Position numbers and translations under genes: made by a program. A stretch of 9,475 bases of DNA from Methanosarcinaceae archaeon (GTDB taxonomy: Archaea; Halobacteriota; Methanosarcinia; Methanosarcinales; Methanosarcinaceae). The notes below the pieces were generated by a model. It had not been told where the DNA came from, searched no databases, and saw only the letters and a program-made list of their open reading frames with translations. How positions within the stretch are numbered: the first letter of the stretch is position 1; every line of letters begins with the position of its first letter. Below are positions 1-5,891 of this stretch, one piece after another. Location of the stretch: assembly GCA_030594665.1 (NCBI GenBank), contig JAUVET010000041.1, positions 1 to 9,475 of the forward strand. Direction: 5' to 3'.

Positions 1-80
1 CATCGTGTATGCGAACATGCTCCATTGCGTTGCAGGAACGTGCGCGCTTCGCGCGGTGGTAGCATCGGTATTTTAAATGT
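1..80. other. G+C-rich left edge, no assignable gene
   Basis: The first 60 bases are about 60% G+C (36 of 60), against A+T-rich DNA directly after them. They contain a perfect hairpin, CGCGC (43-47) TTC GCGCG (51-55). All three + frames are open from the window edge for a short way, with stops at 60-62, 74-76 and 82-84. A minus-strand frame starting with ATG near 70 runs off the edge. Any of these could be the end or start of a neighbouring gene, and the sequence does not decide between them. Confidence 0.35.
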
Positions 81-199
81 GTGATTTTTTTGAAATCGTG
101 ATTTTGACCAAATTTCATAACATCCATAGGTAAAACTAATATTCCCCCAATACATTAATAGACCAAAAATCAACATTCATTTCACTAACTAAATACCCA

Positions 200-204
200 G
201 AGGT
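200..204 (+). promoter_or_regulatory. Shine-Dalgarno site of lysA
   Basis: GAGGT ends 8 nt before the ATG at 213 and matches the anti-SD end of 16S rRNA, which supports that start. The upstream stretch 61-199 is A+T-rich with weak TATA-like segments (for example CATTAATA at 153-160), but no promoter can be chosen with certainty. Confidence 0.7.
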
Positions 205-212
205 ACAAAACC

Positions 213-1493
213 ATGTTCACGATCAAGAATCATTTGCAAATTGAGAATAGCCATCTTACAATTGGCGGTGTCGATTCGGTAGAACTTATTGAACAATATG
301 GCTCACCATTATATGTCACAAACGAAGAACGTTTGCGGGCAAACTTCAGGCGCTACAGTGATGCATTCCCGAATGCTGACCTTTATTATGCGGCAAAGGC
401 AAATGCAAATTTCACGATCCTTAAGATAATGGCAGATGAAGGTGCAGGAGCAGATGTTTTCTCAGATGGTGAACTGTACATGGCATTGCTTGCAGGCATT
501 CCAAAAGAGAAGGTGCTCTTCAATGGCAACTCAAAATCCGACAGTGAACTTTTGATGGCTGTTAAGACAGGTGTTCGTGTGTCCCTTGATTCACTTGATG
601 AACTCAGGACACTTTCCACGATTGCAAAGAATGAAGGTGCGGTTGTTGACATCTCGTTCAGGGTAAACCCTGATGTATCGCCTGACACACATCCTAAGAT
701 ATCGACAGGTCTTCGGACTTCCAAGTTTGGTGTGCCGCATGATGAGGTTGTCCGTGCATACAAGGAAGCACTTGACCTTCCGGGTGTAAATCCGGTCGGT
801 ATCCATTGCCATATTGGTTCACAGATACTTGATATTACACCGTTTGCCGAAGCAATGACAAAGATGATGGACCTTGTTGAGCAGGTTTCACGTCTTGGTG
901 CAGAACTTGAATTCGTTGACGTTGGTTCAGGACTTGGCATTCCTTACGAAAAGGGTATCGACGTGCCAACCCCGCAGGATCTTGCAGATTTGATACTTCC
1001 GATATTCAATGAGCGCTGCAAGGCGGAAGGTATCAGTCCTAAACTTATACTTGAACCGGGACGCTATGTTGCGGCTGATTCAACTGTGCTTCTTACAACT
1101 GTCAATACGATGAAGGATGCTGCAAAGAAATTTGTAGGTGTGGATGCGGGATTCAATTTGATGATCCGACCTGCAATGTATGATTCATATCAGCACGTTA
1201 TTGTCGCGAACAAGGCTGATGCGCCTGTAAAGGACATTTATAGCATCGCAGGTCCGATATGCGAGACTGGTGACATCCTTGCACATGACCGTGAATTGCC
1301 TGAGATAGAGAAGGGCGATATCATAGCGGTTCTTGATGCAGGAGCTTATGGATTTTCGATGAGTTCCCAGTATAATGGCAGGGTGCGATGCGCTGAGGTG
1401 CTTGTGAACGATGGAGATGTGGACGTTATCAGGAAGCGAGAGACTTATGACGACTTGCTTGCGAACCAGATCCTTCCTGCAAGATTCCTCTGA
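213..1493 (+). CDS. lysA: Diaminopimelate decarboxylase
   Basis: A 426-residue PLP enzyme of fold type III. It decarboxylates meso-diaminopimelate to L-lysine, the last step of the DAP route, in the cytoplasm. The PLP-binding lysine is K62 in YYAAKANAN. HIGSQ (200-204), the glycine-rich phosphate loop GSGLG (238-242), EPGR (281-284) and the active-site CETGD (350-354, cysteine 350) follow in the family order, with AYGFSMSSQYN at 378-388. The length is normal and both domains (TIM barrel and C-terminal beta barrel) are complete. GAGGT at 200-204 lies 8 nt before the ATG and fixes the start. No dap gene is visible next to it, and the following gene is unrelated. Related ornithine/arginine decarboxylases share the fold, but the CETGD and EPGR contexts fit LysA best. 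Confidence 0.96.
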   Translation: MFTIKNHLQIENSHLTIGGVDSVELIEQYGSPLYVTNEERLRANFRRYSDAFPNADLYYAAKANANFTILKIMADEGAGADVFSDGELYMALLAGIPKEKVLFNGNSKSDSELLMAVKTGVRVSLDSLDELRTLSTIAKNEGAVVDISFRVNPDVSPDTHPKISTGLRTSKFGVPHDEVVRAYKEALDLPGVNPVGIHCHIGSQILDITPFAEAMTKMMDLVEQVSRLGAELEFVDVGSGLGIPYEKGIDVPTPQDLADLILPIFNERCKAEGISPKLILEPGRYVAADSTVLLTTVNTMKDAAKKFVGVDAGFNLMIRPAMYDSYQHVIVANKADAPVKDIYSIAGPICETGDILAHDRELPEIEKGDIIAVLDAGAYGFSMSSQYNGRVRCAEVLVNDGDVDVIRKRETYDDLLANQILPARFL

Positions 1494-1592
1494 TATGAAC
1501 TACGGAAGTGCCAAAAAGTTATTAAGGGCACAGGAGTATAGCGGAGATACATTTTACTTTAACAATTAATAATTAAATAATAATGAGAGTTG

Positions 1593-2342
1593 ATGAATTT
1601 GGCAATAGAAAAAGGAGATTTCATTAAAGTATCATATACCGGTAAATTTGATGATGAAAAGATATTTGATACGACTGACGAAGAGCTTGCAAAATCGAAC
1701 AATATTTACAATGACCGTGGAATGTATGGCGGCGATGTCGTAATCGTTGGTGCCGGACATACAATTGTTGGGCTCGATGAGGATTTTGCCGGGAAAGAGG
1801 TGGGATATTCAAGCTCAGTAGAGATCCCCCCTGAAAAAGCATTCGGAGGACGTGATCTTAAGTTGGTGGAATCGGTTTCCATTACAAAGTTCAAGGATCG
1901 TAAGGCATATGAGGGTCTTGAAGTCGAGATAAATGGTCGAAGAGGTGTTGTTACAAAGGTTATCGGGCGCAGGGTTCGAGTTGATATGAACCATCCACTT
2001 GCCGGAAAGACTGTAACATACGAGTATAATATTCAAAAGTTGATCGATGATGACGTTGAAAAGATACAGGGGCTCTTTTCACTTTATACAGGTCTAAAAT
2101 ATCTGGATGTGAATGTCAATGATGGCACAGCTACAATTTTCACACCTGCCATGCTTTCATTTAACCAGAGATGGTTGATGTCAAAGAGCAGGATCGCAAA
2201 TGAGATACTTGAGAATGTTGGCGTTGATGAAGTCTTGTATGTGGAGAAGTACCCGGAAACTCCTATGATCGAAGCGGAAACTGAAGATGACGAATCGGAT
2301 GATGCTGAAGAATCAGAAGATGTCGGATCAAGCGAAGAGTAA
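1593..2342 (+). CDS. FKBP-type peptidyl-prolyl cis-trans isomerase, archaeal long (SlyD-like) form
   Basis: About 249 residues. A cytoplasmic prolyl isomerase and likely folding helper. The FKBP core is split by an insert-in-flap domain, as in SlyD and archaeal FKBP26. Visible pieces are SYTGKF near the N-terminus, FDTT (25-28), GAGHTIVGLDEDF (53-65), PPEKAFGGRD (79-88), then the insert, and NHPLAGKTVTYE (133-144) returning to the core. Residues of about 150-224 form the extra C-terminal domain of the archaeal long class. A highly acidic D/E tail follows from about residue 226. No His-rich metal-binding tail like that of E. coli SlyD is seen. The start is uncertain. ATG 1593 has no properly spaced SD. 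TTG 1599 would give the family-typical MAIEKGDFIKVSYTGK and sits 9 nt after GAG at 1587-1589. TTG 1590 is a third option. The function is confident. Confidence 0.93.
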   Translation: MNLAIEKGDFIKVSYTGKFDDEKIFDTTDEELAKSNNIYNDRGMYGGDVVIVGAGHTIVGLDEDFAGKEVGYSSSVEIPPEKAFGGRDLKLVESVSITKFKDRKAYEGLEVEINGRRGVVTKVIGRRVRVDMNHPLAGKTVTYEYNIQKLIDDDVEKIQGLFSLYTGLKYLDVNVNDGTATIFTPAMLSFNQRWLMSKSRIANEILENVGVDEVLYVEKYPETPMIEAETEDDESDDAEESEDVGSSEE

Positions 2343-2360
2343 TTCTCTTCGCATTATTTT
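2332..2360 (+). terminator. Hairpin terminator overlapping the FKBP stop codon
   Basis: GCGAAGAG (2332-2339) and CTCTTCGC (2345-2352) form a perfect 8-bp stem. The 5-nt loop TAATT contains the TAA stop, and ATTATTTTTAGG follows. The last codons of the gene therefore form the left arm. The placement between the FKBP gene and the tRNA promoter suits transcription termination or 3'-end formation. Archaea often terminate at T-tracts alone, so the hairpin may instead stabilise the mRNA end. Confidence 0.6.
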
Positions 2361-2390
2361 TAGGTTCAACAGTTCTTTTAAGCAAAAAGG

Positions 2391-2398
2391 TTATACTA
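2391..2398 (+). promoter_or_regulatory. TATA box of the tRNA-Ser gene
   Basis: TTATACTA is preceded by a purine-rich AAAAAGG that could act as the TFB-recognition element. Its centre is about 33 bp before the mature tRNA 5' end, so the transcript would begin roughly 7 nt ahead of it. This leaves a short 5' leader for RNase P to remove. Confidence 0.5.
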
Positions 2399-2427
2399 CA
2401 ATACGTTATTTAGGCATCGTCTTACAT

Positions 2428-2513
2428 GCCGAGGTAGCCAAGCGGACTACGGCGCCGGTCTTGAAAACCGGTGGTGCTAACGCGCCTCATGAGTTCGAAT
2501 CTCATCCTCGGCG
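2428..2513 (+). tRNA. tRNA-Ser(UGA)
   Basis: An 86-nt class II tRNA that reads UCA-type serine codons. The acceptor stem GCCGAGG (2428-2434) pairs perfectly with CCTCGGC (2506-2512), and G2513 is the discriminator. The anticodon stem CCGGT (2455-2459)/ACCGG (2467-2471) encloses the loop CTTGAAA with anticodon TGA at 2462-2464. A long variable arm (2472-2488) marks the serine class. The T arm ATGAG (2489-2493)/CTCAT (2501-2505) holds TTCGAAT. CCA is not encoded (TTA follows), so it must be added by the CCA-adding enzyme. No intron is present. Confidence 0.97.
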
Positions 2514-2804
2514 TTAATCTTATAGTTTGAGAAGTATTACCATGTATGGAGAAGGCAATCCATTGGTATCTCCAAATTCCATATTGACCTGTTTTTCCAA
2601 TTAATTGTTTTTTGTAGTATATGCAGGCTGTCCAACAATTACTATCAATATCAAATTTCATCCTTCTTTTTCGATTTAAAGCTCAAATTCGTCTCCTTTT
2701 TATTTGAATTGCCGGACAGCTTCTATGTTTTATAAACATATAGTCCGAGTTAATCCGACAGGAGGGAGGATTTTCTCGGCGATGAGTCATAGCATTTTTT
2801 AACA
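2514..2804. other. Non-coding stretch between tRNA-Ser and DUF1294
   Basis: About 290 bp with no credible gene. T-rich runs at about 2590-2615 and 2665-2705 could end the tRNA transcript or the opposing DUF1294 transcript. The segment contains the inverted-repeat pair at 2627-2720 listed separately. The tail (2741-2785) is less A+T-rich, with a weak CCGAG/CTCGG pairing. An open frame reading leftward through the tRNA is an antisense artefact. Confidence 0.5.
2627..2720. repeat. Imperfect inverted repeat pair, possible small element remnant
   Basis: GCTGTCCAACAATT (2627-2640) and AATTGCCGGACAGC (2707-2720) are inverted copies matching at 12 of 14 positions, with 66 bp between them. The match stops at the outer GCTGTCC ends, as terminal repeats of an insertion-derived element would. 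No target-site duplication is clear and the interior codes for nothing. It could equally be a large, loose stem-loop. Confidence 0.4.
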
Positions 2805-3074
2805 TCAATAAACCGCAAAAACAACCAGGTGAGCCGCAACAAAAACCGGAACCAGATACTTAAATCTATCTTTCCGTATCTTGTGCCTGAAAACCTGCAT
2901 CCCCACAAGCGCGCCGATCGGTGCTACCAATGCTATCAACAACAAGTTTTTTTCAGGTATTCGCCACCATTTTAGTTTTGCTTTAGCCTTGTCTGCCCCG
3001 TAAACCAGGAACGAGATGACATTAAGCGCAAAATAAATAGATGTGGGAGTAACGGATAACAAGTTCATATTCAT
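2805..3074 (-). CDS. DUF1294 small membrane protein
   Basis: An 89-residue membrane protein of unknown function. The family signature is clear: YGADKAKAK (25-33), WWRIPEKNLLLIALVAPIGA (36-55), LVGMQVFRHKIRKDRFKY (56-73). Three hydrophobic segments are visible, at about residues 10-24, 43-60 and 73-88. The polar, basic RHKIRKDRF stretch between the second and third is probably cytoplasmic. Most members have RHKT where this one has RHKI. CCTC at 3082-3085 reads as GAGG on the coding strand, 7 nt before the ATG, which supports the start. A second ATG lies two codons in. The gene is divergent from the MoaD-MoeA block and shows no functional link to it. Confidence 0.88.
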   Translation of the reverse strand: MNMNLLSVTPTSIYFALNVISFLVYGADKAKAKLKWWRIPEKNLLLIALVAPIGALVGMQVFRHKIRKDRFKYLVPVFVAAHLVVFAVY

Positions 3075-3121
3075 CGTGCAGCCTCAAATGTAATTCTAAT
3101 TCAGTAATAGAATAGCAGAAC

Positions 3122-3130
3122 TTTATTAAA
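3122..3130 (+). promoter_or_regulatory. Possible TATA box of the moaD-moeA-crcB run
   Basis: TTTATTAAA has its centre about 29 bp before the ATG at 3155, so a transcript would start very close to that codon. It lies in the 80-bp divergent gap shared with DUF1294. No other TATA-like match on the + strand there is better, but the match is modest. Confidence 0.35.
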
Positions 3131-3154
3131 GGTATGCGTCAAAATAGGGTCTTT

Positions 3155-3439
3155 ATGGTAAACATTAAAATGAAATTATTTGCAAATCTTCGGGAGCATG
3201 CAGGCAAATCCGAAGTGATGATCGATGGTGACACTGTACTGGATATACTCAACAGTCTCACGCAGCAATATCCCTCATTAAAAGAGATCATATTCGAAGA
3301 CAATACTGAAGAACCACAACTTCGCGGATACATAAACGTATTTGTGAACGGCAACAGCATCCATCATCTTGACGGTTTTTCAACCACTCTTGGACAGGGT
3401 GATGAAATTGCCATCTTCCCTCCGGTTTCAGGTGGATGA
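3155..3439 (+). CDS. MoaD/ubiquitin-like small sulfur carrier (SAMP-like)
   Basis: About 94 residues with a beta-grasp fold. It begins KMKLFANLREHAGKSE and ends GQGDEIAIFPPVSGG. The C-terminal Gly-Gly is the residue pair that is adenylated and then thiocarboxylated by an E1-like enzyme. In the MoaD role it donates sulfur to molybdopterin synthase. In archaea the same fold also serves as a ubiquitin-like modifier (SAMP). Placement 39 bp before moeA favours the pterin-cofactor role, but no moaE is visible in the window. I chose ATG 3155 because AGGG (3146-3149) precedes it by 5 nt and the protein then starts like its relatives. ATG 3134 would add seven residues. Confidence 0.88.
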   Translation: MVNIKMKLFANLREHAGKSEVMIDGDTVLDILNSLTQQYPSLKEIIFEDNTEEPQLRGYINVFVNGNSIHHLDGFSTTLGQGDEIAIFPPVSGG

Positions 3440-3478
3440 AAACGATCAAGGATCTACATTTTAGGGCAGGTTGGAAAG

Positions 3479-4669
3479 ATGGGCACGATCATCAAAGAAC
3501 TCACAAAAGTAGAGGATGCAAAAAGACTTTTCTTAAATGCGATCAGTCCAATCTCATCAACAGAGCATATCCCGCTCATTGATTGCACGGACAGGGTGCT
3601 CGCATCACCTATCACAGCCACAAGAAACGTTCCTCACTACCGTCGTTCCGCAATGGACGGTTACGCAGTGCAGTCATCCGACACCATTGGCGCATCAGTG
3701 GCAAATCCGGTGATGCTCGGATTATCAGGCGACGCAGAACAGTCCACATGCGCCCGTGTTCATACAGGCTCAAACATCCCTGACAGCGCAGATGCTGTTG
3801 TAATGGTAGAAGACACCACCCGGATAGGCGACATGGTGGAAATACGCACACAAGTACACCCGAACAAGCATGTGGGATGCATCGGTGAGGATATGACAGA
3901 AGGCGAACTCATATTCGAGGCAGGTCACTTGCTTCGACCATGTGACATAGCAGTAATGGCATCCCTCGGACTATCGGAGATCGAAGTATACAAAAAACCT
4001 GTCGTGGCAGTCATCCCGACAGGTGATGAAGTAGTTCCCCGCACGACCACTGAAATTCCGCCGCCCGGAAAAGTGCTTGAGACGAATGGTCTCATGGTCG
4101 GGCTGTATGTGGAAAAATGGGGCGGCAAAGCACGATACTGTGACATTGTGCCGGATAAGCCAGAACTTATCGAAGATGCCATACGATTAAACCTTGATGC
4201 CGATATGATAATACTATGCGGCGGCACATCTGTTGGAGAACGTGACCATGTGCCTGCGGTCGTTGATTCGATGGGGGAGATACTCGTACACGGCGTTGGA
4301 TTAAGTCCGGGCAAACCCACAGCTCTCGGTATCATCGGGAATGTGCCTGTTGTTTGCATGCCAGGTTATCCGGTTGCAGGACTTGTCGGATTGTTCGCAT
4401 TCGCACGTCCGGCACTCAGGAAAGTGGGTAACATACCCGACATTCCCGACACGGTCATAAGGGCAAGCACGAGTGGTAAGATTAACTCAAAGGAAGGTTA
4501 CCTGACTTACGCAAGAGTGGTTCTTGATGGTAATATTGCCCACCCATTGATGACATCCGGTTCAGGCGTTTTAAGTTCAGTGGCAAGAGCTAACGGGTTT
4601 GTTTTAATCCCTGAAAACGTGGAAGGATATGAAGAAGGGCAGGACGTGGATGTTGTCCTGATCGATTGA
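3479..4669 (+). CDS. moeA: Molybdopterin molybdenumtransferase MoeA
   Basis: A 396-residue cytoplasmic enzyme. It inserts molybdate (or tungstate) into adenylated molybdopterin, the last step of basic Mo/W cofactor synthesis. Visible signatures are RRSAMDGYAV (55-64), HTGSNIPDSADAVVMVED (95-112), the domain III start VVAVIPTGDEV (175-185) with ETNG (201-204), the MoCF-type CGGTSVGERD (247-256), GLSPGKPTALG (274-284) and CMPGYPVAGLVGLF (293-306). All four domains, including the C-terminal beta domain, are present at normal length. The only ribosome signal is a weak GCAGG 8 nt upstream of the ATG. The stop is 1 bp from the next start, so translational coupling with crcB is likely. Methanogens need this cofactor for formylmethanofuran dehydrogenase and formate dehydrogenase (family knowledge). 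Confidence 0.96.
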   Translation: MGTIIKELTKVEDAKRLFLNAISPISSTEHIPLIDCTDRVLASPITATRNVPHYRRSAMDGYAVQSSDTIGASVANPVMLGLSGDAEQSTCARVHTGSNIPDSADAVVMVEDTTRIGDMVEIRTQVHPNKHVGCIGEDMTEGELIFEAGHLLRPCDIAVMASLGLSEIEVYKKPVVAVIPTGDEVVPRTTTEIPPPGKVLETNGLMVGLYVEKWGGKARYCDIVPDKPELIEDAIRLNLDADMIILCGGTSVGERDHVPAVVDSMGEILVHGVGLSPGKPTALGIIGNVPVVCMPGYPVAGLVGLFAFARPALRKVGNIPDIPDTVIRASTSGKINSKEGYLTYARVVLDGNIAHPLMTSGSGVLSSVARANGFVLIPENVEGYEEGQDVDVVLID

Positions 4670-4670
4670 G

Positions 4671-5069
4671 ATGGGTTTTACAAGAACGGATATGATCAAC
4701 CTGTTAATTATTGGAACAGGTGGTTTTTTCGGGGCAATTTCAAGGTTTTTGTTATCAAGCGCAATTGCCACACCCTTTGATACACTGATTGTCAACGTGC
4801 TCGGGAGTTTCGCGCTCGGGATGCTGATGTATGAAACCGGATTTTGGGGATATATCAGCCCGCGCGTGCGAATGGGATTAGGGATCGGTTTTTTGGGATC
4901 GTTCACCACTTTTTCCACTTTCGCAGTCCAGTCTTCCCGGATGGCACCAACACTTGCGATCCTTAACATCGCAACAAATGTGATTCTTACACTGGTTGCA
5001 GTACTTTTGGGACGGGGTGCCATAATACTCCTGATGAGAAAAAGAGAGCGGAGGGCGGCGAAATTATGA
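4671..5069 (+). CDS. crcB: CrcB/Fluc fluoride channel subunit 1
   Basis: A 132-residue, four-helix membrane protein of the Fluc family, which lets F- leave the cell. Landmarks are [10 protein letters not shown] (17-26), VNVLGSF with the pore asparagine N42, and [12 protein letters not shown] (73-84). The last carries the two pore phenylalanines, F81 and F84, and the polar track TTFST. It ends in a strongly basic tail ([11 protein letters not shown]), which by the positive-inside rule places the C-terminus in the cytoplasm. The start is 1 bp after the moeA stop. ATG 4692 (MINLLIIG) is an alternative that loses nothing conserved. No fluoride riboswitch can fit in this gap. The partner subunit follows at once. 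Confidence 0.94.
   Translation: MGFTRTDMINLLIIGTGGFFGAISRFLLSSAIATPFDTLIVNVLGSFALGMLMYETGFWGYISPRVRMGLGIGFLGSFTTFSTFAVQSSRMAPTLAILNIATNVILTLVAVLLGRGAIILLMRKRERRAAKL
5050..5055 (+). promoter_or_regulatory. Shine-Dalgarno site of the second crcB
   Basis: GGAGGG lies inside the last codons of the first crcB, 10 nt before ATG 5066. This selects the ATG that overlaps the upstream stop (ATGA) over the second ATG at 5069. Confidence 0.7.
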
Positions 5070-5443
5070 TGCCGGATGCGTTTATGCCTGTCGTGCCTGT
5101 CGTACTTGTCGGGCTTGGTGGTTTTTCGGGCGCGATACTGCGTTATCTGGTATCAGGTATGACGGCAAGGATCGCAGAACTCCCGATAGGAACACTTATC
5201 GTGAACGTCATTGGAAGCACGGCTCTTTCCATCTTAACTTTTTCATCAATTCCCGATTCGATAATGTATTTCGTAAACATAGGATTGCTTGGCTCGTTCA
5301 CCACCTTCTCCACATTCGCCTATGAAACATTCAAATTGTTGGAGGAAGGCGAGAGCATGTATTTTATCCTGAACATCTCATTAAATATCCTGTTATGTTT
5401 AATGGGAGTTGTTGTGGGATACATTGTAGTTAACTTAATCTAA
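5066..5443 (+). CDS. crcB: CrcB/Fluc fluoride channel subunit 2
   Basis: A 125-residue Fluc paralogue with four hydrophobic segments. It has [10 protein letters not shown] (18-27), [10 protein letters not shown] (42-51) with the pore asparagine N47, and [16 protein letters not shown] (73-88) with F81 and F84. Its key residues match those of subunit 1. Unlike subunit 1 it has no basic C-terminal tail (ends VVNLI), so the two probably sit in opposite orientations. Fluc works as an antiparallel dimer, and tandem genes like these typically encode the two halves of a heterodimer. It overlaps subunit 1 by 4 bp (ATGA), which suggests balanced production. Neither gene looks degenerate. Confidence 0.94.
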   Translation: MMPDAFMPVVPVVLVGLGGFSGAILRYLVSGMTARIAELPIGTLIVNVIGSTALSILTFSSIPDSIMYFVNIGLLGSFTTFSTFAYETFKLLEEGESMYFILNISLNILLCLMGVVVGYIVVNLI

Positions 5444-5464
5444 AATCAGAACAAATAATATTTA

Positions 5465-5469
5465 GGGAG
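5465..5469 (+). promoter_or_regulatory. Shine-Dalgarno site of the DUF190 gene
   Basis: GGGAG is 7 nt before the ATG at 5477, in the 33-bp gap after the second crcB. No strong separate promoter is visible in the gap, so this gene is probably carried on the crcB transcript. Confidence 0.65.
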
Positions 5470-5476
5470 ATCAATC

Positions 5477-5797
5477 ATGAAAGCCGTACTTCTTCGTATA
5501 TACCTGAGCGAAAATGACACCTGCAACGACAGGTCAGCGCACCATGTTATCATTGAATACCTGAAAGATTCCGGTGTTGCAGGAGCTACTGTTATCCATG
5601 CTATTGAGGGTTATGGGGTTCATAGTAACATACATACTGCAAGCATATTGCGGCTGGGGGTTGATCTGCCGCTGATCGTGGAAGCTGTGGATACTGAGGA
5701 GAAGATCAGGCCATTACTGCCAGAACTTCGTGAGATGGTTCCGAATGAACTTATCACATTGCAGGAAGTTGAGATCATCTCTGGTGAGAAACTCTAA
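5477..5797 (+). CDS. DUF190 PII-like protein linked to CrcB
   Basis: A 106-residue soluble protein of the DUF190 family, with a ferredoxin-like, PII-resembling fold (family knowledge). The pattern is characteristic: LLRIYLSEND (5-14), a long first helix, GATVIHAIEGYG (36-47), NIHTASILRLGVDLPLIVEAVD (51-72, the most conserved stretch) and EKIRPLLPELREMV (75-88). There is no signal peptide or membrane segment. DUF190 genes are often found beside crcB, so it probably regulates or assists fluoride export. That role is inferred from context, as no ligand is known to me. It closes the moaD-moeA-crcB-crcB run. Confidence 0.92.
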   Translation: MKAVLLRIYLSENDTCNDRSAHHVIIEYLKDSGVAGATVIHAIEGYGVHSNIHTASILRLGVDLPLIVEAVDTEEKIRPLLPELREMVPNELITLQEVEIISGEKL

Positions 5798-5805
5798 GAT
5801 CAGGG

Positions 5806-5860
5806 TTATTATAATTTCAATAATAAAAAGATATTCCTTATGTTTGATCTTACATTTTTT
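5806..5860 (+). terminator. Possible terminator region after DUF190
   Basis: TTATTAT (5806-5812) and ATAATAA (5820-5826) form a weak A/T-only stem. TTACATTTTTTCC (5847-5859) follows, with a six-T run. The run would suit T-tract termination of the + strand transcript in the 94-bp gap facing the convergent ATPase gene. Confidence 0.35.
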
Positions 5861-5891
5861 CCATAAAATCAGTATATGCAAATATTTGTCA

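Noticed and set aside
386..940. 184-codon minus-strand frame inside lysA
   Set aside because: It is a shadow of the well-supported lysA coding frame.
1495..1569. 24-codon frame directly after lysA (starts MNYGSAKKLL)
   Set aside because: It has no SD, the length is within chance expectation and no family is recognised. It remains a weak small-protein candidate only.
2287..2517. 76-codon + strand frame from the FKBP tail through the tRNA
   Set aside because: It overlaps the FKBP acidic tail in another frame, crosses the terminator hairpin and translates the tRNA gene.
2422..2661. 79-codon minus-strand frame across tRNA-Ser
   Set aside because: Its C-terminal third is the antisense of the tRNA, a familiar source of false small proteins; it has no SD and no conserved pattern.
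3436..3580. ATG overlapping the moaD-like stop, opening a frame into moeA
   Set aside because: It is out of frame with moeA, and the translated sequence is basic, low-quality and unlike any family.
4640..4700. Fluoride riboswitch before crcB
   Set aside because: moeA coding sequence runs to 1 bp before the first crcB start, leaving no leader, and no such fold is apparent upstream of the whole run.
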